From the NCBI RefSeq assembly GCF_011421425.1, contig NZ_WPCW01000002.1:186001-250000 (forward strand): a stretch of DNA of 64,000 nucleotides, in the 5' to 3' direction. The translations under genes were made by a program, and so were the position numbers. The notes beneath the pieces were generated by a model. The model saw only the letters and a program-made list of their open reading frames with translations. It searched no databases and was not told where the DNA came from. Positions 1 through 7,694 of this stretch are shown piece by piece. This DNA is from Streptococcus catagoni (GTDB lineage: Bacteria; Bacillota; Bacilli; Lactobacillales; Streptococcaceae). How positions within the stretch are numbered: position 1 is the first letter of the stretch; each line of letters starts with the position of its first letter.

Positions 1-18
1 ATGAAAAACTTTTATTTT

Positions 19-708
19 TTATGGTAGTTTCAGGTATGTATGATTAGGTATTGTTCGTAAGTTATAATCATTAATAGTATATGAATTCCATATTCTGTTT
101 GCTAAAATATCTGCTGCTTGGATAAGATAATCGTTTTCAGACACACATGATTTTGTACACACTTTAAAATCACCAGTTAAAATTGGTTTAAAAAATTTGC
201 CATAACTAAAATTATAAATTCCCTCATGTAATTCTTCAAAAATTCCATCACCTAAACCATATAGGCCATTAGTAGCAAACCCTTGTTGATCAATGTTTAA
301 AAATAATTCGATATCATCATCAGCGTTAACGTATCCATGTGATATCAATTTATTAAAAAGCTTTTTAATAATTCTACGTATGGCATAATCCTTAAATCTT
401 TGACGAGATTTTTTATCTTGTACGATATAATCTTTCAAATAGTGATTATCTATAGCTACGGAGAAAGTCAACTCTTGACGTAAAACTTTATACAAAGAGT
501 TGCGATGGTTATAATCTTTTAAGTTTGAGGCTTTAAGTTCAAAATCAAAGTTATTCTCATCAGCAATTTGCTTCACTCTTTTTTTATAAATTGATTTAGC
601 TTTATTTTTGGATTTATCCTCAATAAAGCAATACCCAGCATATACGAAATATTTTGAATGAGGTTCTAGCCGTCCAGAATCATCAATAAAGATATGGATT
701 CTTTTCAT
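19..708 (-). CDS. DUF3800 family protein, downstream of phage repressor
   Basis: This 229-residue protein opens with a hydrophobic strand followed by a double aspartate and Ser-Gly (about residues 7-12), has a central Asn-Ile-Asp strand and ends with an Ala-Ala-Asp-Ile helix. That pattern is typical of the DUF3800 family, which I suspect has an RNase H-like fold; its function is not established. The ATG follows the TAG of the repressor gene with no gap, and a GAAGGGAAG ribosome site lies inside the end of that gene, so the two are co-transcribed and probably coupled. A gene expressed with the lysogenic repressor is active in the lysogen, which suggests an immunity or host-benefit role. That role is inference from position. 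Confidence 0.75.
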   Translation of the reverse strand: MKRIHIFIDDSGRLEPHSKYFVYAGYCFIEDKSKNKAKSIYKKRVKQIADENNFDFELKASNLKDYNHRNSLYKVLRQELTFSVAIDNHYLKDYIVQDKKSRQRFKDYAIRRIIKKLFNKLISHGYVNADDDIELFLNIDQQGFATNGLYGLGDGIFEELHEGIYNFSYGKFFKPILTGDFKVCTKSCVSENDYLIQAADILANRIWNSYTINDYNLRTIPNHTYLKLP

Positions 709-1059
709 CTAGCTTCTTCCCTTCAAGTAAATTTCTATTATGTTTTGAATGGCTTCAATATCTTCTTCAGTGACTGGTTTACCATCGAATGTCTTAGCGT
801 TCTTGGCCATTTCTCTTAGATCATCAGAAGTATATTCTTGACCATCTTTTGCTATTTGTGGATTATCAGTGCGACCAAGTAAGTAATCTGTTGAGACGTT
901 AAAATAGTCAGCGATTTCGGCTATACGTTCTGCATTTGGCTTTTTGGTTTTTAGGTTGTAAATAGTATTTCTGCTGTAACCCAGATTTGATTCTAATCTA
1001 TTTATTGAGATTCCTTGTTTATCAGCCAGTTCTTTGATTTTTTCAAATGTTGGAAACAT
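709..1059 (-). CDS. Phage repressor, XRE-family helix-turn-helix (CI-like)
   Basis: The N-terminal 65 residues form an XRE helix-turn-helix (Ile-Lys-Glu-Leu-Ala then Ser-Arg-Asn-Thr-Ile-Tyr, ending in the common Val-Ser-Thr-Asp-Tyr-Leu-Leu-Gly). The remaining 50 or so residues are a short acidic tail without a LexA-like peptidase domain. A longer frame opens at 1137, but I start at the ATG at 1059, which has an AGAAAGG ribosome site about 10 bases upstream; the extra N-terminus is hydrophobic and unlike the family. It is the first gene left of the lysogeny control region and is likely to bind the AATC-N4-GATT sites there. Without an autocleavage domain, induction would need another factor, such as a metalloprotease encoded outside the window. 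Confidence 0.85.
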   Translation of the reverse strand: MFPTFEKIKELADKQGISINRLESNLGYSRNTIYNLKTKKPNAERIAEIADYFNVSTDYLLGRTDNPQIAKDGQEYTSDDLREMAKNAKTFDGKPVTEEDIEAIQNIIEIYLKGRS

Positions 1060-1119
1060 TGATATGTCAACCTTTCTAAGGCTCAACAAAAAATAATGTA
1101 ATTTTTTGATTAAAAACAA

Positions 1120-1148
1120 TTGACAATTATTAATCAATAGATTACAAT
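1120..1148 (+). promoter_or_regulatory. Rightward early (lytic) promoter with operator in spacer
   Basis: A consensus TTGACA (1120-1125), a 17-base spacer and TACAAT (1143-1148) point right, towards the early genes. The spacer contains the palindromic 12-mer AATCAATAGATT (1132-1143). The same 12-mer in opposite orientation lies in the spacer of the leftward promoter, so one repressor could occupy both. Assignment as the lytic promoter is inference from orientation. Confidence 0.6.
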
Positions 1149-1160
1149 ATAGAATGTAAA

Positions 1161-1331
1161 GCGAATATAAAAGCGAAACAAAAAACGAAAAATAAAACTA
1201 AAAAATATAACTTTGGCGAGTTTATAAGTAGTTTATTAGCGTTATTGTCGGTGTTTTTACTATACCTTGATTTTAATCTATTGATTTAAAAAAGTCAATC
1301 ATTAAATTAAATATTTCGCAAATATTTTCGC
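1161..1331. repeat. Inverted pair of GCGAA-containing 18-mers in the control region
   Basis: Two 18-base elements, each with two GCGAA half-sites 12 bases apart, lie in opposite orientation at 1161-1178 and 1314-1331. They lie outside the operator pair and differ from it in sequence. They may be sites for a second regulator such as the small HTH protein encoded at 2377-2592, but nothing in the sequence proves this. Confidence 0.35.
1270..1298 (-). promoter_or_regulatory. Leftward repressor promoter with operator in spacer
   Basis: Read on the minus strand there is TTGACT (1293-1298), a 17-base spacer and TAAAAT (1270-1275). The spacer again carries AATCAATAGATT (plus-strand AATCTATTGATT at 1275-1286). 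It would drive the repressor with a leader of about 200 bases. It faces the rightward promoter, so the two transcripts would overlap by about 110 bases. Confidence 0.55.
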
Positions 1332-1378
1332 TTTGCATTTAATAAAAAAACTCCCATTAGGGAGCAGGAGGTGAGGTT

Positions 1379-1588
1379 TTGGATGAATTACAAAGACGCT
1401 TAGAACATTTTCAATGGGTTACTGAACAACTATCTGTATCTGATAAGAAGTATTATCTTGAATTAGATTGGTATGACAAGCCAACATTGATAACTAAAGA
1501 AGACGCTAAAAAAGAGCTAGAACAAGTAAAACTTGAACTAAATTCTAAAAGTATTTGGCGATCATTGCTCCGACTATTCCACCGATAA
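1379..1588 (+). CDS. Small hypothetical early phage protein
   Basis: This 69-residue acidic-then-basic helical protein starts at TTG, chosen because a full GGAGGTGAGG ribosome site lies just upstream. A short CTCCC-ATTA-GGGAG hairpin abuts that site and could modulate translation. It is the first rightward gene after the control region, where a Cro-like protein is often found, but I see no clear helix-turn-helix. Its last 44 bases overlap the end of the convergent gene on the other strand, which suggests the downstream gene was inserted later. I do not recognise a family. Confidence 0.5.
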   Translation: MDELQRRLEHFQWVTEQLSVSDKKYYLELDWYDKPTLITKEDAKKELEQVKLELNSKSIWRSLLRLFHR

Positions 1589-2330
1589 TGAAATTGATTG
1601 CCCAGACTAAAAACTTTCCAAACAGAGTTGAAGTAAATGTTGTATAAAGACCAATAATATTTGTACCCCTTATTTTCCATTTTGGGACATTTGTTTTCAG
1701 TTGGTCATTGATTGCATACGTTATAAAGTTCGAAAAAGTATTGACTTTACTAGATGTTGACATGCTTAATTCATTATATTGAGCACTATTAAACGCTTCT
1801 GCTTCTTGCGCACCAGAAAGAAACTGATTTGGTTGCAACTTATTTTTTAAAAGTAGTTTCTCAATACGTGGATTGTCAATATATGATCCGCCATAGAGAT
1901 TTTTGAATAGATATGCTAAGTCTACTTTCTTATCATCATCAATAATTTTGGGTTCTCCACCAAGGACTTTGAAGCGTTGTTCAATAGCGTGAAAGCCAAA
2001 AGTATTATCTCTCATGTTCCAATGAATCCAAGTTTTGTCATAGTTTTTTTCAACATAAGAGAAAAAACTAGTAAGTAATTCTTTTTCAACCGTTTTGTAA
2101 TTGTCATCACTAATTTTAATGTCCAAAATTTCAGCAAATTGATGAATAGAAAAATTCATTGTTTGACCATTACTAAACTTTCTAACCGAAATTGATGCAA
2201 TCTTTGGAGTTTTTCCATTCAAGTTATAAAAGCTTTCGCATGAATAGTGGATTATTAGATATTTTTCTGGTTTTTGTTCAATTTTATCAAGTTCAATTCT
2301 TGCAGATTTGTAATCAGAGTAACGTGGCAT
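1545..2330 (-). CDS. Accessory protein with possible RNase H-like core and C-terminal membrane anchor
   Basis: This 261-residue protein is encoded against the early operon between the control region and the first early genes, a usual place for lysogen-expressed accessory genes. Its core has a strand with His-Tyr-Ser-Cys-Glu-Ser near residue 30, Trp-Ile-His-Trp-Asn-Met-Arg-Asp near 100 and Val-Asp-Leu near 136. These positions resemble the exonuclease-type RNase H-like motifs but the first acidic pair is altered. The last 30 residues form a glycine-rich hydrophobic segment that looks like a membrane anchor. A minus-strand promoter (TTGACT, 19 bases, TATAAT at 2355-2385) and a GAGGAT ribosome site support independent expression. 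Function unknown; a superinfection or defence role is inference. Confidence 0.6.
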   Translation of the reverse strand: MPRYSDYKSARIELDKIEQKPEKYLIIHYSCESFYNLNGKTPKIASISVRKFSNGQTMNFSIHQFAEILDIKISDDNYKTVEKELLTSFFSYVEKNYDKTWIHWNMRDNTFGFHAIEQRFKVLGGEPKIIDDDKKVDLAYLFKNLYGGSYIDNPRIEKLLLKNKLQPNQFLSGAQEAEAFNSAQYNELSMSTSSKVNTFSNFITYAINDQLKTNVPKWKIRGTNIIGLYTTFTSTLFGKFLVWAINFIIGGIVGAMIAKYF

Positions 2331-2376
2331 TTTATCCTCAACAGTTTTATTTTAATTATATCAGAAAGGAGAAAAA

Positions 2377-2592
2377 ATGAGTCAACAACATAAAAAATGG
2401 TCAGCTCTAGTCGAACATCGATTAAAAGAAAAGGGCTGGACAAGGGTCGACTTGGCATTAGCAGTTGGTTTGCGGAGCTCAGGAACAATTACTGACTTAC
2501 TTACTAAGGGTAAGGGTAGTGTTGATTTAAAAGTCAAAGTTTCAAAAATTCTCAGTATTCGTGAGCCTTGGGAGTTATTTGAAAATGAATAA
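2377..2592 (+). CDS. Small helix-turn-helix protein (Cro-like or antirepressor-like)
   Basis: A 71-residue protein with an XRE-like fold: a basic first helix (Lys-Trp-Ser-Ala-Leu-Val-Glu), then Trp-Thr-Arg-Val-Asp-Leu-Ala-Leu-Ala-Val-Gly and Ser-Gly-Thr-Ile-Thr-Asp-Leu as helix-turn-helix, then a short third helix pair. A GAAAGGAG ribosome site precedes the ATG. It is the second rightward gene and the best Cro candidate here. The divergent promoter of the accessory gene overlaps its start codon, so the two may interfere. Confidence 0.65.
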   Translation: MSQQHKKWSALVEHRLKEKGWTRVDLALAVGLRSSGTITDLLTKGKGSVDLKVKVSKILSIREPWELFENE

Positions 2593-2668
2593 TACACAAA
2601 AAAAGCCACTGCGGGAACAGCGACTTGCTAAAACATATTAACGTAATTATACCACAGAAAGGGACAAA

Positions 2669-2926
2669 ATGGATATAGCAACATTTACAAAAGCATTTGA
2701 CTTTGAGTTTGTCGATATTGGCTTACCTGATAAAGAGATAGCTAGAATAAAAGGCTACTCAGTCAGACAAGTTGGCGAACGAAGAAGAGAAATGCGAAAG
2801 CTTCCTAGTCAATTGAAATACCTCAGGGATAACGAACACACAGTTACACTAAGAGGTTTTGAAGAATACCTAAAATACAGAAAAACTGATGCTTGGAAAA
2901 AAGAAATGGAGTTAGTAACAAAATGA
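2669..2926 (+). CDS. Hypothetical early phage protein
   Basis: An 85-residue, basic, helical protein with a central segment (Asp-Lys-Glu-Ile-Ala-Arg-Ile-Lys-Gly-Tyr-Ser-Val-Arg-Gln-Val-Gly) that looks like a DNA-binding helix-turn-helix, so an excisionase- or regulator-like role is possible. The ribosome site GAAAGGGAC precedes the ATG. Its stop overlaps the next start (ATGA), and this begins a run of tightly overlapping small genes, all in one early operon. Confidence 0.6.
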   Translation: MDIATFTKAFDFEFVDIGLPDKEIARIKGYSVRQVGERRREMRKLPSQLKYLRDNEHTVTLRGFEEYLKYRKTDAWKKEMELVTK

Positions 2927-3063
2927 TTAAACTACTTAAAAAACTTATCTTTGCTAAGGAAGAACCTAAGCAAGAGCAGCAATGGACTATTCAAAATGAC
3001 GGATGGGAACAGAGTAAAAACGACTACAACAAGCGTATGGGATTAGGAGAAACATTAATATGA
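2923..3063 (+). CDS. Very small hypothetical phage protein (46 residues)
   Basis: This short frame starts in the ATGA overlap with the previous gene and ends in a second ATGA overlap with the next one. That double coupling is the main reason to call it real. The product begins Met-Ile-Lys-Leu-Leu-Lys-Lys-Leu and is otherwise polar and charged. No family recognised. Confidence 0.55.
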   Translation: MIKLLKKLIFAKEEPKQEQQWTIQNDGWEQSKNDYNKRMGLGETLI

Positions 3064-3287
3064 TCCAGGAAGTAATTAACGAAAACGAGTTCTTAAAAGA
3101 TGAGAATCAACGACTAACAAATGAAATGACAGAATACTATTTTGTAAATGTCGCAAAAGCAAATTTGCTTGATGTCTTAATGACGGCCGGATTTATCAAA
3201 CAATCTCATCTTGAGTATGGACTTAAAGAATTAGATCAAATTGACCGCAACTTATTGGAAAAAGAATGGAGTGGTGACAATGATTGA
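3060..3287 (+). CDS. Hypothetical early phage protein
   Basis: A 75-residue acidic protein beginning with a predicted coiled coil (residues 2-25, rich in Glu, Asn and Leu), followed by a helix. It overlaps the genes on both sides by ATGA, so it is translated as part of the early operon. I do not recognise a family. Confidence 0.55.
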   Translation: MIQEVINENEFLKDENQRLTNEMTEYYFVNVAKANLLDVLMTAGFIKQSHLEYGLKELDQIDRNLLEKEWSGDND

Positions 3288-3510
3288 AGTAGAAAGACAA
3301 CCCAAAAACACATATTCACGAATTAGATATTCAAATAATATCTATGATGAAATTGCAAATATTGCAAATGAATGTGACTTAACACTTAAGGAAGTAACAG
3401 ATGCCTTACTAAACTATGGCTTGGCAAATGCACAAATCATCAGTTCTGAAAAAGTCATTACTGAAAGTAAATTAATAATAGGAGGACTTGGAAATGACAG
3501 TGACGATTAA
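3280..3510 (+). CDS. Hypothetical protein, possibly ribbon-helix-helix
   Basis: The frame opens at 3241, but the ATG at 3280 overlaps the preceding TGA and gives a 76-residue product that matches the coupling seen in its neighbours. Residues 10-45 read as a basic beta strand (Tyr-Ser-Arg-Ile-Arg-Tyr) then two helices, which is compatible with a ribbon-helix-helix DNA-binding fold. The end overlaps the next gene's ribosome site and start. Confidence 0.5.
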   Translation: MIEVERQPKNTYSRIRYSNNIYDEIANIANECDLTLKEVTDALLNYGLANAQIISSEKVITESKLIIGGLGNDSDD

Positions 3511-4780
3511 TAAGCTTGAAATTGAAAACGTCAAACGTATCAAAGCAGTGAAAGTTGAACCATCTGCAGCTGGATTAACAATCATAGGTGGGAATAATAA
3601 TCAAGGGAAAACAAGTGTATTAGATTCAATTGCATGGGCATTAGGTGGTAATAAGTACAAACCTAGTCAAGCAATGCGAGATGGCTCACAGGTTCCGCCT
3701 ACGCTTAAAATTACTATGTCAAATGGTCTTGTAGTTGAGCGTAAAGGAAAAAATGCAAGTCTAAAAGTTATTGATCCAAATGGACAAAAAGCAGGTCAGC
3801 AATTGTTAGATAGCTTTGTTGAAGAATTGGCGATTAATCTTCCTAAGTTTATGGAACAATCTCCAGCTGATAAGGCAAAAACATTACTTCAAATCATTGG
3901 AGTTGGTGATCAACTAGCTGAGTTGGAATTAAAAGAAGGTGAGGTCTATAACCAACGACATGCCATCGGTGTAATTGCTGACCAAAAAGAGAAATTCGCC
4001 AAAGAACAAATATATTTTCCAGATGCACCGAAGGAATTGATTTCAATTTCTGAATTAATTCAACAGCAACAAGCAATCTTAGCACAAAATGGTGAGAATG
4101 CTCGTAAACGTCAAAATGTTGAAAAAATCCGCTATGAATATGATCAATCAATTATTGAAGTTGATAGACTTCGCAAGTTGTTAGCTGAAGCTGAAGCTAA
4201 GACAGAACAACTTAGCCATGACTTGAAGATTGCTAATACTGATGCCATGGAATTAAATGACCAGTCAACTGTTGAGATTGAAGATAACATTGCACAGATT
4301 GACAAAATCAATCGCAAAGTTCGGGCTAACTTAGACAAGGATAAGGCTGAGGAAGACGCTAAACAATACCGTGATAAGTATGAAGTGTTAAGTAATGACA
4401 TTGAGAAAATCAGACAGTCTAAACGTAATCTATTAACAAACGCTGACTTGCCACTGGAAGGTTTATCAGTTGATGACGGTAAGCTACTTTACCAAGGTCA
4501 AGAATGGGATAACATGTCAGGATCACAACAGCTTATGGTTGCCACAGCTATTGTCCGCAAGTTAAAACCTGAATGCGGCTTTGTTCTTATTGATAAGTTA
4601 GAGCAAATGGACAATAACACATTGCAAGAATTTGGGGTTTGGTTAGAGCAAGAAGGACTTCAAGCTATTGCAACTCGTGTATCAACTGGTGATGAATGTT
4701 CAATCATCATTGAAGATGGTTACTCAATCGAAAACGAAAATCATCAGCCAGTTGCAGCACCTAAAAAATGGGACTTTTAG
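3494..4780 (+). CDS. SMC/RecF-like AAA ATPase of the phage recombination module
   Basis: This 428-residue protein has an N-terminal ABC-type ATPase half with Walker A Gly-Asn-Asn-Asn-Gln-Gly-Lys-Thr at residues 33-40, a long central coiled coil (about 140-320) and a C-terminal half with Ser-Gly-Ser-Gln-Gln (signature-like) and a Walker B-like Val-Leu-Ile-Asp-Lys-Leu-Glu. That layout is SMC/Rad50/RecF-like. A TTG at 3488 extends the frame, but GGAGG lies only 2 bases before it and 8 before the ATG at 3494, so I use the ATG. It sits directly before a Sak4-like ATPase, a common phage single-strand annealing pair. Its role in phage recombination or replication initiation is inferred from family and context. 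Confidence 0.85.
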   Translation: MTVTINKLEIENVKRIKAVKVEPSAAGLTIIGGNNNQGKTSVLDSIAWALGGNKYKPSQAMRDGSQVPPTLKITMSNGLVVERKGKNASLKVIDPNGQKAGQQLLDSFVEELAINLPKFMEQSPADKAKTLLQIIGVGDQLAELELKEGEVYNQRHAIGVIADQKEKFAKEQIYFPDAPKELISISELIQQQQAILAQNGENARKRQNVEKIRYEYDQSIIEVDRLRKLLAEAEAKTEQLSHDLKIANTDAMELNDQSTVEIEDNIAQIDKINRKVRANLDKDKAEEDAKQYRDKYEVLSNDIEKIRQSKRNLLTNADLPLEGLSVDDGKLLYQGQEWDNMSGSQQLMVATAIVRKLKPECGFVLIDKLEQMDNNTLQEFGVWLEQEGLQAIATRVSTGDECSIIIEDGYSIENENHQPVAAPKKWDF

Positions 4781-4795
4781 AAAGGGAATAAACTA

Positions 4796-5905
4796 ATGCA
4801 AATTACTAGAGGAAAACGAGCAAGGGCGCAACGTGTCGTTATCTATGGCCCTGAAGGAATTGGTAAGTCAAGCTTTGCTGCACAATTCCCAGAACCGCTA
4901 TTTATAGACACAGAAGGCTCAACAGATAACATGGATGTCGCTCGTATGGAGGATAAACCGACAAGTTACACAATGCTAAAGAATCAAATAGCATTTATAA
5001 AAGCTAATCCAACATGCTGCAAAACTTTAATCATAGATACTATTGACTGGGCTGAAAGCCTGATAGTTGAAGATGTCTGCGCACAGCATGGCAAAAAAGG
5101 AATTGAAGACTTTGGTTATGGCAATGGTTACACATATGTCAGAGAAGAAATGGGACGGTTCCTAAATCTATTGCAAGATTTAATTGAAGTTGGAATTAAT
5201 ATTGTACTGACAGCTCATGCTCAAATGCGTAAATTTGAACAACCTGATGAGATGGGAGCATACGATCGTTATGAATTAAAGCTTGGTAAAAAGACAAGTT
5301 CGCAAACTGCACCACTAGTTAAAGAATGGGCTGACATGGTCCTATTTGCCAACTACAAAACAGTCGTTATGACATCAGACACCAAGAAGAAAAAAGCAAC
5401 TGGTGGCCAGCGTGTTATTTATACGCAACATCATCCAGCTTGGGATGCTAAAAATCGTCATGGCCTACCGCCTGAATTGCCACTTGATTATTCTGCAATC
5501 GCACATATATTCGCACAAGCATCAAGTCAGCCAGTAGCAGAAATGCCATCAACACAACAACCGGCGCCTGCTCAATCCGCACACGAACCCGCACATAATC
5601 AAGTTCAACAGACTCAGACATCTGAACCAGTGCAACCATCGCCACAAGCACCATCTCAACAAGTATCATATCCACCAGCCTTGCCTAAAGCATTAATTGA
5701 CTTAATGCAACCTGAGGATGTAACGCCACAAGAATTACAACAAGTTGCATTCATTCGTAATCACTTCCCAGTTGATACACCAGTGGAAAACTTCCCAACT
5801 GATTATTGGGATATGATTGTAGCCAATTGGATTCCGACTTTGGAAGTAATTAAAACACAGGTAAGAACAAATCCAGACATACCCTTTACCGTGGAGGGGG
5901 CATAG
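4796..5905 (+). CDS. Sak4-like RecA-fold ATPase (AAA_24 family)
   Basis: A 369-residue protein with Walker A Gly-Pro-Glu-Gly-Ile-Gly-Lys-Ser at residues 18-25, a Walker B strand Thr-Leu-Ile-Ile-Asp-Thr near 80 and a sensor-type Leu-Thr-Ala-His near 142. These are the marks of the phage nucleotide-binding AAA_24 group, which includes Sak4 single-strand annealing proteins. After residue 240 a low-complexity linker rich in Pro, Gln and Ala leads to a short C-terminal domain. It follows the SMC-like ATPase and precedes replication genes in the same operon. Likely works with the phage single-strand-binding protein in recombination. Confidence 0.85.
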   Translation: MQITRGKRARAQRVVIYGPEGIGKSSFAAQFPEPLFIDTEGSTDNMDVARMEDKPTSYTMLKNQIAFIKANPTCCKTLIIDTIDWAESLIVEDVCAQHGKKGIEDFGYGNGYTYVREEMGRFLNLLQDLIEVGINIVLTAHAQMRKFEQPDEMGAYDRYELKLGKKTSSQTAPLVKEWADMVLFANYKTVVMTSDTKKKKATGGQRVIYTQHHPAWDAKNRHGLPPELPLDYSAIAHIFAQASSQPVAEMPSTQQPAPAQSAHEPAHNQVQQTQTSEPVQPSPQAPSQQVSYPPALPKALIDLMQPEDVTPQELQQVAFIRNHFPVDTPVENFPTDYWDMIVANWIPTLEVIKTQVRTNPDIPFTVEGA

Positions 5906-5944
5906 ATTTTGGGAATTAGAAATAATAGCGAGGTATAACAAACA

Positions 5945-6367
5945 ATGGATAAAACAATCAAATTAGACTTATCAGCAATTGGTGAAGGTGGTCTACAAGA
6001 AAAAGTAGATAAAGAACTTGAAAAAGTTTTTGATAATATTCTTGATCCTAACACTGATATCAAAATAAAACGTAAACTAACAATTTCTCTTACAATGACA
6101 CCAGATGAAACTCGAGAAGTCGTTAGTACATCAATGGAAGTTAAATCAACATTAGCGCCTCAAACAGGTATTGCAACAACTGTTTTAGTTGGTCAGAAAG
6201 ATGGAACAGTATATGCAAATGAATTAAAAAGTAAAATCCCTGGTCAAACTTATTTTGACGATGAAGCAGTGCTAAGAACTGACATCGGCGAACCAATTGA
6301 TCACCTCGAAAAAGGTATCAATGAAGACGTAATTGATTTTAATAAACAAAAGAAAGCAGGTAACTAA
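5945..6367 (+). CDS. Phage replication terminator-like protein
   Basis: A 140-residue beta-rich protein beginning with the Lys-Leu-Asp-Leu-Ser-Ala-Ile pattern typical of proteins that streptococcal phage genomes carry under the name replication terminator protein. The name is traditional and I know of no direct proof of function. It ends one base before the next ATG and lies between the Sak4-like and DUF2303 genes, so it belongs to the recombination/replication operon. Confidence 0.65.
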   Translation: MDKTIKLDLSAIGEGGLQEKVDKELEKVFDNILDPNTDIKIKRKLTISLTMTPDETREVVSTSMEVKSTLAPQTGIATTVLVGQKDGTVYANELKSKIPGQTYFDDEAVLRTDIGEPIDHLEKGINEDVIDFNKQKKAGN

Positions 6368-6368
6368 C

Positions 6369-7103
6369 ATGACAGAAAATATCAAAGATGCTATGCAATA
6401 TGCTGTAAATTTGGCGAATGAAGCGCCACAAACAATTACAGGTCAAGATGGTAAAGAATATTATGACAGAAATAAATATGCACTTACCGAACTTAAAACA
6501 AAACATCATTCGTCTACGTTAAATTTAAATACATTGAATAGTCTAGTTGACTATCTAAAATCTGACTTAAATGGAATTGATAAAAAACGTCTCATGGTTA
6601 TTGTAGAAGGACCTCGTGAAGTTATTGTCTGTGAAGAAGATGATGACGAATTGAATCGTAATGTTTTGGTAAGTGTTGAAGCAATCATTCCTCAGGTTAA
6701 TTTTGGTAGATATGAATCAGCTGCTGATTTTAATATTAGTTTGCAATCATTATTTGTTGATGCTGATGATCGTAACACTGTAATCGAATTTGCTAGTGCC
6801 TTGAAAATTGAAAATGGTTCAGAAATTATTGACGATGGTGTTGGACAAACTGCGACAATTAAACAAGGTGTTGCTAGTCTTGCTAAAGCAAAGGCACCAA
6901 ATCCAGTGACACTTCGCCCTTATCGAACATTTGCAGAAGTTGAGCAACCATCTAGCCAATTTATCTTCCGTATTAACCAACAAGCGAATATGGCCTTATT
7001 TGAGGCAGATGGTGGTAAATGGCGATTAGATGCAATCAATAACATTGCTGACTACCTAAAAGAAGAACTTGCTGATCAAACTAACATTACAATTTTAGCT
7101 TAA
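6369..7103 (+). CDS. DUF2303 (YfdQ-like) phage protein
   Basis: The start is placed at the ATG at 6369, one base after the upstream stop; the open frame runs 12 codons further back but lacks a ribosome site. The 244-residue product has the DUF2303 hallmarks: Asp-Asp-Gly-Val-Gly-Gln-Thr-Ala near 157 and Pro-Tyr-Arg-Thr-Phe-Ala-Glu-Val-Glu-Gln-Pro near 187-197, then Gln-Phe-Ile-Phe-Arg. The family occurs in phage recombination modules but its activity is unknown. Confidence 0.8.
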   Translation: MTENIKDAMQYAVNLANEAPQTITGQDGKEYYDRNKYALTELKTKHHSSTLNLNTLNSLVDYLKSDLNGIDKKRLMVIVEGPREVIVCEEDDDELNRNVLVSVEAIIPQVNFGRYESAADFNISLQSLFVDADDRNTVIEFASALKIENGSEIIDDGVGQTATIKQGVASLAKAKAPNPVTLRPYRTFAEVEQPSSQFIFRINQQANMALFEADGGKWRLDAINNIADYLKEELADQTNITILA

Positions 7104-7124
7104 TAGAAAATAGGAGAAACAAAA

Positions 7125-7694
7125 ATGACAGACTTTAACACTAATAACTTTGATCGTGAATTTGGATGGGATGACGTAATCGAAAAAGATAGCTCAGGAT
7201 TTGTACAATTAACACCCGGTGATTATCAATTTACAGTAACAAACTTCGAACGTGCAAGACATACACCAAAAAGTCAAGATGCGAAATTACCGGCATGTAA
7301 TAAAGCTATTATTACTATTGAAATTGAAACGACAGAAGGTATCTCAATCTTAACTCATAATTTATTTCTACATAGTTCTACTGAAGGTATGCTATCAGCT
7401 TTCTTTGGAGCGATTGGTCAAAAGAAACATGGTGAACCATTAAAAATGAATTGGAATACTGTTGTTGGTGCAAAGGGTGTTGCTCGTATCAACAAACGTA
7501 AAGGAACTGGCCAATATGCTGATAATGAATATGACAATATCAAATCAATGATCTATGCTGACGAAGTCGACTGGACAAAAGTATTAAATGCCAACATTCA
7601 ACCAGCTCAAAACTTTGCTCCACAACAGCCTACACAACCAATGCAACAACCACAAGCAACTCAACAAACTCAAGGTAACTGGGGAGGATTCTAA
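7125..7694 (+). CDS. DUF669 family protein, likely ssDNA-binding-like
   Basis: A 189-residue protein whose first 150 residues match the DUF669 pattern (Phe-Gly-Trp-Asp-Asp, Pro-Gly-Asp-Tyr-Gln-Phe, a beta-barrel-like core). The tail is rich in Gln, Pro and Thr and ends Trp-Gly-Gly-Phe, a layout like bacterial SSB with a flexible tail. It sits next to the helicase and primase and overlaps the helicase start by one base. A role as phage single-strand DNA-binding protein is plausible from context but not shown. Confidence 0.75.
   Translation: MTDFNTNNFDREFGWDDVIEKDSSGFVQLTPGDYQFTVTNFERARHTPKSQDAKLPACNKAIITIEIETTEGISILTHNLFLHSSTEGMLSAFFGAIGQKKHGEPLKMNWNTVVGAKGVARINKRKGTGQYADNEYDNIKSMIYADEVDWTKVLNANIQPAQNFAPQQPTQPMQQPQATQQTQGNWGGF

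Noticed and set aside
1453..1680. Minus-strand frame overlapping the accessory gene end
   Set aside because: Shadow of the small gene at 1379 and the gene at 1545; no ribosome site.
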